From Devosia sp. (lineage in GTDB: Bacteria > Pseudomonadota > Alphaproteobacteria > Rhizobiales > Devosiaceae): a DNA stretch of 64,000 bases. A program made the translations under genes and the position numbers. Shown in pieces: positions 25,450-33,702 of this stretch. The stretch is taken from contig NZ_JACZKG010000046.1 in the NCBI RefSeq assembly GCF_014860165.1, forward strand, positions 1 through 64,000, read 5' to 3'. Position 1 is the first letter of the stretch; each line of letters starts with the position of its first letter. The notes under the pieces are model-generated. The model had not been told where the DNA came from, did no database searches, and saw nothing but the letters and a program-made list of their open reading frames with translations.

Positions 25450-25899
25450 ATGAATTGGAACAAAGAGCACATCCAGGAAACAATGCTTTCGCTGGAGACC
25501 GAAGCCTTCAATAGCGCTCGCGAGAACTATCTGGATTACGTCGCTACGGCCCGGGTCGATCGGACCGAACCGATCGAGAACGACGAGCTTGCTCAGGCCG
25601 AAGTCGCGAGCGACTTCGCAGAGGCGCTCGATGACACGCTCGATGACTACAACGAAAAACTCGAGAAGCTGAGAACCATCGATTTCGGCGCCAAGTCGGC
25701 AGTCCACGAAGGCGCGGTCGTCAAGATGTCGGGCCGTTATTTCGTTATCGCGGTATCGACGGGCAAATTCACCTGCAGGGGCCGGGAATTCATGGGCATT
25801 TCCACGATGGCGCCGATCTTCGAGGCGATCGAAGGTGCGAGAGCGGGAGATACGGTGCAGTTCAACGGCCGCGACATCCTGGTCGAAGAGGTCGAATAG
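25450..25899 (+). CDS. GreA/GreB-like C-terminal domain protein
   Basis: A 149-residue protein with a helical N-terminal half (an acidic antiparallel coiled-coil candidate, residues 5-75) and a C-terminal beta domain. The end, ISTMAPIFEAIEGARAGDTV then FNGRDILVEEV, matches the pattern of the GreA/GreB FKBP-like domain (ISxxSPI, GxxxGD). Gre factors enter the RNA polymerase secondary channel and rescue stalled complexes; similar proteins modulate stress transcription. The acidic tip residues DDTLDD are compatible but not proof. Family assignment is tentative. Confidence 0.5.
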   Translation: MNWNKEHIQETMLSLETEAFNSARENYLDYVATARVDRTEPIENDELAQAEVASDFAEALDDTLDDYNEKLEKLRTIDFGAKSAVHEGAVVKMSGRYFVIAVSTGKFTCRGREFMGISTMAPIFEAIEGARAGDTVQFNGRDILVEEVE

Positions 25900-25911
25900 G
25901 CCGGCATGGGC

Positions 25912-27186
25912 CTAGCGCCTGGCGTCATCGCCTTGATTCTGTATCATCGCATCGAGCGCTCCCGTGATCATGGGGGTGCTCGGACACATTATCGTCTTCG
26001 TCTCGCTCGGGCGGCCAGATCGCTTGCCCACGATGGCAAGAAATGCCAGCACGATCATCAACGCGGCGGAATAGAAGAAGAGGCCACCAGGACCCACAAG
26101 GTTCATCGTGGCTCCGCCGATGAGTGGCCCGGCGGCCGACCCGATGCCGTTCAGCAGAAGTAGACCGCGAACAGTGCCAAGCTGTCGTCGGGCCGGGAGG
26201 TCGTCGATCGCGACGGCGACGCACAAGGAATAGATTGGAATTCCGAACCCGCCGAACAGGGCGCCGGCGGCGAGCAGCAGGGGGAGAGGCGCTTCCGCAG
26301 CGAATGCCACGCCAACAGCGGCGATGGCCGACGCCAGAGCTGCGCCGGCGATGATCAGGCTCCGTGAAACCCGGTCCGAGAACCAGCCGAGCGGCCACTG
26401 CAGCAAGAGGGTTCCCCCGAGCACCGCCGCCATGAAAGCTGAGATTCCACCCGTATCGAGACCAATCCTCTGCGCGAAAATCGGACCCATTCCCCAAAAT
26501 CCGCCCATCGCCAAACCGCCCAGGAACACGCCGACGGTGGCGAGCGGCGATACTGACAGCAGATCGCGGAATGCGACGGGCTCCTGTCGCACCTCGGCCG
26601 GTGGATGACTTGGCAGAAGTGTTATCGGCACCACCGCCGCCGAGATCAGTAGCGACACGATCAGGAACAAGGTCACGTCGGCGGGCGGAGCGATGTTGAG
26701 CAGCGCCTGTCCCAAGGCCCAGGAACCCATGGACACGATCCCGAACATCGACAGGAGTTGGCCGCGCGTCGAAGGAAGTGCGTGCGCGTTGAGCCAGCTC
26801 TCCGTGGCGAGGATCATGCCTGCGTAGGCAAAGCCCGTGACCATACGGAGCGGCACCCAGCCGAGCGGTTCCACGAAGACAACATGGAGAAGGGCAGTCA
26901 TCGACGCGATGGCCGCGAAACCGGCGAACGTTCTGACGTGCCCGACGGAGACGATGACGCGGGGCAGCGCCAGTGCGCCGATAGTGAAACCCGCGAAATA
27001 GAACGACATCATCGCGCCGATGGCGCCGCTGGGGAATTCTTCCTGACCTGCCCTGACAATCAACAGCGTGCCGAGGAGTCCGTTGCCCAGCAGCAGGATC
27101 GCCACGCTCAAAAGCAATGCTGCCACGGGAGCAAGGGTCAAGCCGCGTGCGCAAGCCGACCTGATGCTTTCCATCATCGGAATCAT
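25912..27186 (-). CDS. MFS transporter
   Basis: Major facilitator superfamily protein of 424 residues with about 12 hydrophobic segments. It has an MFS loop-2/3-like signature (FAGFTIGALALPRVIVSVGH) and a central charged loop around residue 200. It looks like the YcaD-type subgroup. Substrate unknown. The start codon overlaps the stop of a 66-residue gene by four bases (ATGA), so the two are translationally coupled, and both follow LysR-box promoter copy 4. Efflux of a toxic product is a reasonable guess. Confidence 0.85.
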   Translation of the reverse strand: MIPMMESIRSACARGLTLAPVAALLLSVAILLLGNGLLGTLLIVRAGQEEFPSGAIGAMMSFYFAGFTIGALALPRVIVSVGHVRTFAGFAAIASMTALLHVVFVEPLGWVPLRMVTGFAYAGMILATESWLNAHALPSTRGQLLSMFGIVSMGSWALGQALLNIAPPADVTLFLIVSLLISAAVVPITLLPSHPPAEVRQEPVAFRDLLSVSPLATVGVFLGGLAMGGFWGMGPIFAQRIGLDTGGISAFMAAVLGGTLLLQWPLGWFSDRVSRSLIIAGAALASAIAAVGVAFAAEAPLPLLLAAGALFGGFGIPIYSLCVAVAIDDLPARRQLGTVRGLLLLNGIGSAAGPLIGGATMNLVGPGGLFFYSAALMIVLAFLAIVGKRSGRPSETKTIMCPSTPMITGALDAMIQNQGDDARR

Positions 27187-27383
27187 TTTGAACCCTGACG
27201 TGGGGGTTGATGCTCAGACGTGCTGATCGATCGGCCGAACGCTTCGCGCCGAACGAGGACCAAGTGGCACCCGTGAACATCCATCTCTGGCTCTGACATC
27301 TTCAGCAACACGGTATTTTCTTCGGTCGCGACCATCCACCTGTGAACCTGCAGCTCGGACGCATGTCGTTCTGCGACGTTCAT
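27183..27383 (-). CDS. small protein coupled to the MFS transporter
   Basis: A 66-residue protein, MNVAERHASELQVHRWMVAT onward, without a recognisable family; soluble, with no signal peptide or membrane segment. Support for it being real: GGAGG six bases before ATG 27383, a four-base ATGA overlap with the MFS gene, and a LysR-box promoter 121 bases upstream in the right direction. Could be an accessory or regulatory peptide for the transporter. Confidence 0.65.
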   Translation of the reverse strand: MNVAERHASELQVHRWMVATEENTVLLKMSEPEMDVHGCHLVLVRREAFGRSISTSEHQPPRQGSK

Positions 27384-27504
27384 TCGATCCTCCAATTCCA
27401 GTGCAAAGGCTACTAGGTGGCGCGCGGGACGTCGCCTCGCCCGAGGCCATTCGACCGACCGTTCTCGCAGTGAGGACAGAGGTCGATGCGCCCGCGCGCG
27501 CCAA

Positions 27505-27558
27505 ACTATGGCGCTCCGCGCGTGGCATTTCTAATAGGCTTGCAGCATAATTTCCATA
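27505..27558 (-). promoter_or_regulatory. LysR-box promoter, copy 4 (small protein-MFS)
   Basis: Minus strand: TATGGAAATTAT, nine bases, CTATTAGAA, 18 bases, CATAGT. -35 27534-27529, -10 27510-27505. A second copy (27693) points the other way, forming a divergent pair around a 130-base gap that holds no gene. Confidence 0.7.
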
Positions 27559-27692
27559 ACTTCGAGCCATCCGATGCTTCGGTTGCGCCCAAGTAGACCG
27601 TAGGCATCTGTACGTCCGACCAGCGAGCGAAGGAGGCCGAAGGGTCTCCCCGCCATCCATCGAACCATCCATCTCCAATGCTGTTGATCTGG

Positions 27693-27746
27693 TATCGAAA
27701 CTATAGCGGCAGGGTATTGGGAAAGCGTACTGGCCCGGCGCTATAT
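27693..27746 (+). promoter_or_regulatory. LysR-box promoter, copy 5 (metallo-hydrolase)
   Basis: TATCGAAACTAT, nine bases, GTATTGGGA, 18 bases, CTATAT (or TATATT one base further). It lies 166 bases upstream of the MBL gene. Confidence 0.75.
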
Positions 27747-27912
27747 TCCACGCGCAAACTCACTAGAACTACTGGACGATCTGACGAGGATCCTGAACGG
27801 CACCGCTTGCGCGTAGTTGCTGACTTTTGGACTTCGTCTGACAATAGAGATGGAATTTCTTTCACCGTCATTAGAGCAGGCTCTTTCAACCCACCCTAAA
27901 GGAACACCGATC

Positions 27913-28839
27913 ATGAACATTTCTCGCAGGAAAATGCTGTTGACGGGTGCCGCGCTACCGCTGGCAGTACCTATGCTGAGCCTTTGGAGCCGCCCCACCG
28001 TCGCACAGGAGGCGGTAACACCAGCAGGGGTGTCACTCTTTCGTTCCTTCGCGGTCGGCGAGATCGAAGTCATAGCGCTGAAGGCGGGGGGCTTTCCCAG
28101 CGATATGCCGCATTCGCTCTTCGGTACCAACATCGATCAGCCTACATTCGACGCTGTTTCGAGCGAAAACTTTATTCCTTCCAACAGTACTTACCTCGAT
28201 GTCAGCCCGACATTGGTTCGTACAGCGACGGAGACAATCCTCTTCGATACCGGCCTCGACGCTCCAGGTTTGCTGGCCGCGCTGAGCGCCGCGGGCGTCA
28301 GCGCCAGCGATGTGACCCGCGTCGTGCTCACTCACCTGCACCCGGACCATATCGGCGGGCTTACCGACGAAGCCGGATCGGCGACATTCCCCAACGCCGC
28401 CTTTGTCGCAGGTCAAGTCGAATACGATCACTGGGCAAAATCTGGTGATGAGCTCTTCGAGCAAAAGGTTCGTCCGTTCGCCGATCGGATGACTTTCCTT
28501 AAGGGTGAGGACGCGGTAGCACCTGGCATCACTGCGATAGAAGCTTTTGGACATACCCCTGGGCATCTCGCTTTCCGCATGGAGAGCGGAGGACAGCAGA
28601 TGATCGCCATCGCGGACACCGCGAACCACTACGTCTGGTCGCTTGGCCATCCCGATTGGGAGGTAATGTTCGATGTGGATAAGGCCGCGGCGGCTGCCAC
28701 CCGTCGTCGGCTGCTGGACATGATCGCCGCCGATCGCCTGGCGGTCGTGGGATACCATATGCCATATCCTGGGGTTGGCTTCGTCGAAACGAGAGGCGAC
28801 GGATTCCATTGGGTCTCGGCCAGCTACCAATTCGGATAG
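27913..28839 (+). CDS. secreted MBL-fold metallo-hydrolase
   Basis: A 308-residue metallo-beta-lactamase-fold protein with a twin-arginine-type signal (SRRKMLLTGAALPLAVPM, cleavage likely near VAQE). The metal site THLHPDHIGG is near residue 140; further ligands are GHTPGH and ADTANHY, and a late histidine is in VVGYHMPYPG. Related proteins act on lactones, sulfate esters or arylsulfatase-like substrates in the periplasm. The ATG at 27913 starts the signal; the longer frame has no support. A LysR-box promoter upstream puts it in the stress regulon. Confidence 0.88.
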   Translation: MNISRRKMLLTGAALPLAVPMLSLWSRPTVAQEAVTPAGVSLFRSFAVGEIEVIALKAGGFPSDMPHSLFGTNIDQPTFDAVSSENFIPSNSTYLDVSPTLVRTATETILFDTGLDAPGLLAALSAAGVSASDVTRVVLTHLHPDHIGGLTDEAGSATFPNAAFVAGQVEYDHWAKSGDELFEQKVRPFADRMTFLKGEDAVAPGITAIEAFGHTPGHLAFRMESGGQQMIAIADTANHYVWSLGHPDWEVMFDVDKAAAAATRRRLLDMIAADRLAVVGYHMPYPGVGFVETRGDGFHWVSASYQFG

Positions 28840-28888
28840 TGCTACCGAACTACGCCAAGCCTGAACCGTTAGGCACCAATCCAGCTTC

Positions 28889-28915
28889 GCGTTGCGCGGT
28901 GATCACGCGCAACGC
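28889..28915. terminator. bidirectional hairpin between MBL gene and msrA-like gene
   Basis: GCGTTGCGCG (28889-28898) and CGCGCAACGC (28906-28915) are perfectly complementary with a seven-base loop. The flanking genes converge here. Confidence 0.6.
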
Positions 28916-28933
28916 CGGTGGATCCGCTCGCTG

Positions 28934-29455
28934 TTAGGCCGGCCGCGCGATATCAGCGAAGTTCCGGCGGATGTAGGCTAGCTTCGGGTCGATGTAGACG
29001 CGGCAGAACGGCCTGCTCGGATCTGTTCGATAGTAGTTCTGATACCGTGCGTCGGAGGCCCTGAATCCAGCGAAGGGGCTCACCAGTGTCTGCACCGCCT
29101 TCCCCGACTCTTCGGCGAAGCCATCGATTGCCGACTGAGCTTCACTGCGCTGACCATCTTCGGTGACGTAGATCGCACTGCGATACTTGCTGCGCACCGA
29201 GCGTTCCCTGTTGGCGGAATGCGTCCTGAGATGCACTTCGGATAGTGTCTCCACGCTGATGACCGACGGATCGTAAGTCACGAGCACGCCCTCGGCCCAC
29301 GTGTCGGCCGGGGCTTCCGATTTAATGAAGCCTTGGTCCACGTGATCCACACCCCTCAACGCTTGGAAGACGCCTTCGGTGCACCAGTGGCATCCACCAC
29401 CAAAGCCTATGAGTTTCGACGGCGTCGGGAGGGGAACAGAACTGGTGTTCGTCAT
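28934..29455 (-). CDS. divergent MsrA-like protein with CHWC motif
   Basis: A 173-residue MsrA relative. The catalytic region is FGGGCHWCTEGVFQALRGVD rather than GGCFWG, adding a second cysteine two residues downstream; the acidic and tyrosine-bearing core is retained only partly (GVLVTYDPSV, SKYRSAIYVTEDGQ). The C-terminal CHF motif of the other copies is replaced by RPFCRVYIDPKLA. It may act on a different sulfoxide or be a thiol-dependent redox protein. ATG 29455 follows AAGGAG. Upstream (29456-29848) I see no gene. Confidence 0.82.
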   Translation of the reverse strand: MTNTSSVPLPTPSKLIGFGGGCHWCTEGVFQALRGVDHVDQGFIKSEAPADTWAEGVLVTYDPSVISVETLSEVHLRTHSANRERSVRSKYRSAIYVTEDGQRSEAQSAIDGFAEESGKAVQTLVSPFAGFRASDARYQNYYRTDPSRPFCRVYIDPKLAYIRRNFADIARPA

Positions 29456-29848
29456 CTATCCAAACTCCTTATTGATGAATTAACAGTACCCGACATCTAT
29501 CCCTCGCTAGGGCAATCGAACCATCATCTCGATTTCCAACTGAACGCCGGCAACAGCCAACCGGCAACGCCGGTTCTGGTTAAACTGGGCCGCTTGGAAG
29601 GGTAGAGCCGCGTTGCCTTGGCTGTTACGTCGAGAGGCCTGAACATCGTGTGCTCCTTGCCCGGCTGAAAGAGATCGCCGGCCAGCAGAACCTAGGACGA
29701 CCGTCATTCGGGTACCAATGAACTGCGGTTATGGTTTCGATATCCAAGCGTCAGGGCAAGCCGATCCCGGCACTGCTGTGGCGGCGGCCGACGGATTTGC
29801 CACTGCCTTGGCGAGCCTGCCGTCGGCGCTGGCGCGAAGCCTGTGGGA

Positions 29849-29902
29849 TATCGAAACTATAGCTCGAGGCTATTGGGAATGGGCGTGCTGCCTAGTCATA
29901 AT
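29849..29902 (+). promoter_or_regulatory. LysR-box promoter, copy 6 (transglutaminase-like gene)
   Basis: The best-preserved copy: TATCGAAACTATAG, seven bases, CTATTGGGA, 18 bases, CATAAT. -35 29873-29878, -10 29897-29902, 53 bases before ATG 29956. The preceding 390 bases hold no recognisable gene. Confidence 0.8.
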
Positions 29903-29955
29903 CGTGGCGTAACAGTCGATCCTCGTCGGTGGCCACCGACGCCGGCGGCAAATTC

Positions 29956-30867
29956 ATGGGTGTCGTTATCTCGAAGCTCGCCATAAGACACCGCACGACC
30001 TACCGCTACCGGTCCCCGGTGCAGTTGCTGCCGCATCGCCTGATGCTGCGACCGCGGGAAAGTCGTGAGTTGCAGTTGCTTTCCCACGAGGTGAACATAA
30101 CGCCAGATGCAGTCCTGACGTGGTCCAGGGATATTTTCGGCAACGACGTGGCATTGGCACGTTTCGTCGGCGTCACCGATCTTCTTGTCATAGAGAGCAA
30201 CGCGGTGGTCGAGCACAGTTCGCCTGCATGGCCCGTCTACGAAATAGACGCTTCCGCCATTTCCTATCCATTCCGCTACTCGGATGCGGACTGGGTCGAC
30301 CTCGGTCAACTGGCGGTCCAGCATTTTCCTGACCCCAGCGGCGAATTCGAAAGGTGGGTCATGGGCTTCGTCGCCCCTACACCCACCGACACCCTCTCCC
30401 TCCTCAAGGACCTCAATCTTGGCGTTCACTACCACGTCAAGTACCAACGCCGCGAAGACGAGGGCACGCAAGAGCCCGCTTACACCTTGGCGAGCGGCTT
30501 CGGATCGTGCCGCGACCTGGCCGTGCAGATGGTCGAAGCGGCTAGGGTCCTCGGCTTCGGCGCTCGCCTAGTGTCGGGGTACCTTGCCGACATGGACGGT
30601 GATCTGGTCGGCACTTCCGATGCAGGGGCAACCCATGCATGGGCAGAGGTCTTCGTGCCGGGACCGGGTTGGATTGCCTTCGATCCGACCAACGGAACGA
30701 TGGGCGATGCCTATCTTATCGCTGCTGCGGTCGTACGCGATATTTCACAGGCAGTTCCGGCGTCTGGCAGCTTCGTCGGTCCCGGCAACGCCTTCGAGCG
30801 CCTGGTTGTCGAAGTCGGCGTCAGTAGAATTCCAAGTGACATTTATTCGGCATCTGATGCCGTTTGA
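29956..30867 (+). CDS. transglutaminase-like family protein
   Basis: A 303-residue protein. N-terminal beta domain (IRHRTTYRYRSPVQLLPHRL) typical of bacterial transglutaminase-like proteins, then the catalytic core: Cys in GFGSCRDLAVQMVEAAR, His in THAWAEVFVPGPGWIAFDPT and Asp shortly after. Such proteins are thought to be cysteine proteases or amidases acting on peptides; substrate unknown. The ATG at 29956 is preferred over GTG 29929. It is about 100 bases upstream of the hydrolase gene, likely in the same transcript. A second transglutaminase-like protein is at 46361. Confidence 0.88.
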   Translation: MGVVISKLAIRHRTTYRYRSPVQLLPHRLMLRPRESRELQLLSHEVNITPDAVLTWSRDIFGNDVALARFVGVTDLLVIESNAVVEHSSPAWPVYEIDASAISYPFRYSDADWVDLGQLAVQHFPDPSGEFERWVMGFVAPTPTDTLSLLKDLNLGVHYHVKYQRREDEGTQEPAYTLASGFGSCRDLAVQMVEAARVLGFGARLVSGYLADMDGDLVGTSDAGATHAWAEVFVPGPGWIAFDPTNGTMGDAYLIAAAVVRDISQAVPASGSFVGPGNAFERLVVEVGVSRIPSDIYSASDAV

Positions 30868-30966
30868 ATCTGAAGTCTGAGGCGATCGCCAGGTCTTTGC
30901 TTGCCTGCCGCCGTGCCCGGAACCTGAGCACGGCGTAACCAAACGACCAACCCAGGAGAAAAGATC

Positions 30967-31725
30967 GTGGACCACCCCCTCGAAGTCACCCTCGGCGCGG
31001 CCCCCGCACCTTCGGTCAGTTCTACTGATGTCTCGGCAAAACCCATTCGCAACATCGTGCTGGTCCATGGCGCTTTCGCCGATGGCACGGGCTGGCGTGG
31101 CGTTTATGACGAGTTGACCGGCCGCGGCTACAAGGTCAGCGTGGTGCAGAACCCGCTGACGTCGTTTGAGGACGACGTAGCAGCCACACGCCGGGTATTG
31201 GCCCGGCAGGACGGTCCCGTCATCCTAGTGGGACACTCCTATGGGGGATCTATAATCACCGAGGCCGGCGAGGATCCGAATGTCGCGGGGCTTGTCTATG
31301 TGGCAGCATTTGCGCCCGAAATCGGCTACTCTACCCTCGATCAGTATGCCCAAATTCCGCCACCTCCGAACTTCCAGCCGGATGTACAGCCAGACGGCTT
31401 CGCGTTCCTCAACCACTCAACGTTCAAGGCTGGCTTCGCTGGTGACACCTCCGAAGCAGACGGTGGCTTTCTGCGTGACTCGCAAGTGCCGATTGCCATG
31501 AAGGCGCTCGAAGCCAAAGTGACTGTCGCTGCGTGGCGCAGCAAACCCTGCTGGTACGTTGTAGCAACCGAGGACGGCGCTATTGCTCCCGAATTGCTAC
31601 GCAGCACAGCCGAACGAATTGGTGCGACCACGACCGAAGTGGCAGGAAGCCACGTCTTATTCCTGACCCAGCCCAAGGCCGTGGCCGACGTCATCGAACA
31701 GGCCGCCCAAGGCGCTGCGCGATGA
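30967..31725 (+). CDS. alpha/beta hydrolase
   Basis: A 252-residue alpha/beta hydrolase. The oxyanion-hole segment is IVLVHGAFADGTGWRGVYDE, the nucleophile elbow VGHSYGGSII, and the catalytic histidine in AGSHVLFLTQP. The subgroup resembles small cofactor-free esterases often annotated as alpha/beta fold hydrolases of the salicylate-esterase type. The start is GTG 30967 with AGGAG upstream. It may be cotranscribed with the transglutaminase-like gene and so fall under LysR-box copy 6. Confidence 0.88.
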   Translation: MDHPLEVTLGAAPAPSVSSTDVSAKPIRNIVLVHGAFADGTGWRGVYDELTGRGYKVSVVQNPLTSFEDDVAATRRVLARQDGPVILVGHSYGGSIITEAGEDPNVAGLVYVAAFAPEIGYSTLDQYAQIPPPPNFQPDVQPDGFAFLNHSTFKAGFAGDTSEADGGFLRDSQVPIAMKALEAKVTVAAWRSKPCWYVVATEDGAIAPELLRSTAERIGATTTEVAGSHVLFLTQPKAVADVIEQAAQGAAR

Positions 31726-31812
31726 GTATCGTGTGCCAGCACCTGGGGTAAGATGTATCTTGATCGAAGGGTCGCGGTGGGCAGTTTGGTCAGGGATTGA
31801 ACCGACTCAGGA

Positions 31813-33411
31813 TCAATCGGATCTCTCGCTCGGAACGACGACCATCCCGTTCCTGAGATGGGGTATCCGGGCGAGGCCATCGGCGTTCAATTCTGGAGGC
31901 AACAACGCTGTCGGAATATCCTGGTAGCAAACGGGGCGCAGGAACCGTCGGATGGCTAGCGTTCCGACGGAAGTCGTATGGCTTTGCGACGTGGCCGGAT
32001 ACGGCCCACCATGCACCATCGCTTCTGCTACCTCGACGCCGGTCGGCCAATCGTTGGCGAGAATTCGTCCTGCCTTACGCTCAAGCACCGGCATGAGCTC
32101 TCGGGCAACCGGAGTATCCTCCGCGTCCAGGTGCAGAGTTGCGGTCAGCTGACCCTCGAATTGCTCTGCAGCCTGCCGCAATTCGTTGACATCCTGGCAA
32201 ACGACGACGAGCGACGCCGCGCCGAAGACCTCCCTCTCCAGCTGCTCGTCATGTAGGAAGGTCTGCAGATCGGTGCGGAACACCGCTGCCCCGCCACGAT
32301 TGGGGCCTTTCGGCGGACGGCTCTCAGCCACCGTAGTTACACTTTCGCGGGCCGCCAGCGCGTCACGACCTCTCTCGAAGGCCGCATGTATCCCGCTCGT
32401 CAGCATCGGCGCAGGTTCAGTCTCGCCCAGTTCTGTCGCCAGCACCTGCAGAAAAGGGGGCAGGGCAGGCCCGTCCAACACGAACATAAGTCCTGGATTG
32501 GTGCAGAACTGTCCGGCCCCGAGTGTCAGTGAACCCACATAGCCCTTGGCGATCGCCGGGCCACGCGCCCAGAGCGCCGCGGGCAGAACGAAGACCGGGT
32601 TGACGCTGCTCATCTCGGCGTAGACGGGGATCGGCTCCGGACGTGCCGCGGCCAAGGCAACGAGCGCCAGACCGCCTCCGCGCGAACCGGTGAAGCCAAC
32701 CGCCTTGATGTGCCTATGCTTCACAAGTGCCGTTCCGGTAGCGATCTCGCCGGGTAGATACGAGAACACGCCATCTGGCATGTCCGTCAATGCTGCAGCC
32801 TTGAGCAGGGCGCGGGCCACCAACTCGCCGGTTCCCAGATGGGCCGGATGCCCCTTGACCACGACCGGACACCCGGCGGCAAGCGCCGATGCCGTGTCTC
32901 CGCCCGCCACCGAAAAGGCCAGAGGAAAATTGCTCGATCCGAAGACCGCCACCGGCCCGAGTGCGATCTGCCGCATCCGCAGGTCGGCCCGCCGGAGGGG
33001 ACGCCTGTCGGGCATTGCATCTTCGACGCGCAGGTCAAGCCAATCTCCCCGACGTACCGCGTTCGCGAACAATTCGAGCTGAGAGCAGGTGCGTGTCCGC
33101 TCGGTCTCCATCCGACCCGCGCCTAACCCTGTCTCCGCCACGGCGCGCTGGATCAGCGCATCACCTAATGACATAATTTCCGCCGCAATCGCCGAAAGAA
33201 AGTCCGCTCGTTGGGCCAGGGGCAACTGGCGATAGGTATCGAACGCTCCCCAAGCCAGATCCGCTGCACGAGCGACATCGGCCTCATCGGAAATTCGGAA
33301 CTCGGGCGACAGCTCTTCTCCGGTGGACGGATTATAGGCCGTCATCCGCGTCTCTGCCGCAGGAACGTCTGCGCGCCCGATGAGAGCGGCGCCGGTGATC
33401 GTTTCGGACAC
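31813..33411 (-). CDS. aldehyde dehydrogenase, alpha-ketoglutarate-semialdehyde type
   Basis: NAD(P)-dependent aldehyde dehydrogenase of 532 residues. It has VAVFGSSNFPLAFSVAGGDT, the general-base segment YAEMSSVNPVFVLP and the catalytic cysteine in GAGQFCTNPGLMF. The length and the FCTNPG context match 2,5-dioxovalerate/alpha-ketoglutaric semialdehyde dehydrogenases of sugar-acid catabolism. No other pathway gene is nearby, so here it may detoxify aldehydes. The promoter region shows none of the dispersed elements. Confidence 0.9.
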   Translation of the reverse strand: MSETITGAALIGRADVPAAETRMTAYNPSTGEELSPEFRISDEADVARAADLAWGAFDTYRQLPLAQRADFLSAIAAEIMSLGDALIQRAVAETGLGAGRMETERTRTCSQLELFANAVRRGDWLDLRVEDAMPDRRPLRRADLRMRQIALGPVAVFGSSNFPLAFSVAGGDTASALAAGCPVVVKGHPAHLGTGELVARALLKAAALTDMPDGVFSYLPGEIATGTALVKHRHIKAVGFTGSRGGGLALVALAAARPEPIPVYAEMSSVNPVFVLPAALWARGPAIAKGYVGSLTLGAGQFCTNPGLMFVLDGPALPPFLQVLATELGETEPAPMLTSGIHAAFERGRDALAARESVTTVAESRPPKGPNRGGAAVFRTDLQTFLHDEQLEREVFGAASLVVVCQDVNELRQAAEQFEGQLTATLHLDAEDTPVARELMPVLERKAGRILANDWPTGVEVAEAMVHGGPYPATSQSHTTSVGTLAIRRFLRPVCYQDIPTALLPPELNADGLARIPHLRNGMVVVPSERSD

Positions 33412-33591
33412 GTGTCCTCCAGAAGTGGGTGATAGTGAGAGGCAAAGCTGACGCGGTTACCGCGTAGGAGAAAACCATTCAGCCCAGCAGAGACGTTAGA
33501 GCGAAGCAGAAGGCTTTGCACGGGCAATATCCAGGTTGGCATGGGTCGGCACCGCGTTGGTCATTGTTGGCGTTCGTTTCCAACAAAGTAA

Positions 33592-33637
33592 TTGCGCTGG
33601 CCGCAGCGCCCCGCGCGCGGCGCTGCGGCCAGCGCAA
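33592..33637. repeat. long perfect hairpin upstream of nadE
   Basis: TTGCGCTGGCCGCAGCGCC (33592-33610) and its exact reverse complement (33619-33637) flank the eight bases CCGCGCGC. The 19-pair stem has no mismatch. There is no T run on either side, and the adjacent genes diverge, so it is not an ordinary terminator. It sits 66 bases before nadE. Confidence 0.85.
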
Positions 33638-33702
33638 CCCAGCATCGTTGTGATTGTGATAGTGAATGGCGAAAATTGGCGCGTGGAATCGAGGGAATCA
33701 CC

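Noticed and set aside
27501..27526. Possible tenth MarR palindrome (CTATGGCGCTCCGCGCGTGG)
   Set aside because: Arms match too poorly, and the stretch is already explained as the -10 region of LysR-box copy 4.
27214..27678. Minus-strand frame of 154 codons
   Set aside because: Overlaps the small MFS-coupled gene in another frame and runs across two stress promoters; arginine/serine-rich shadow.
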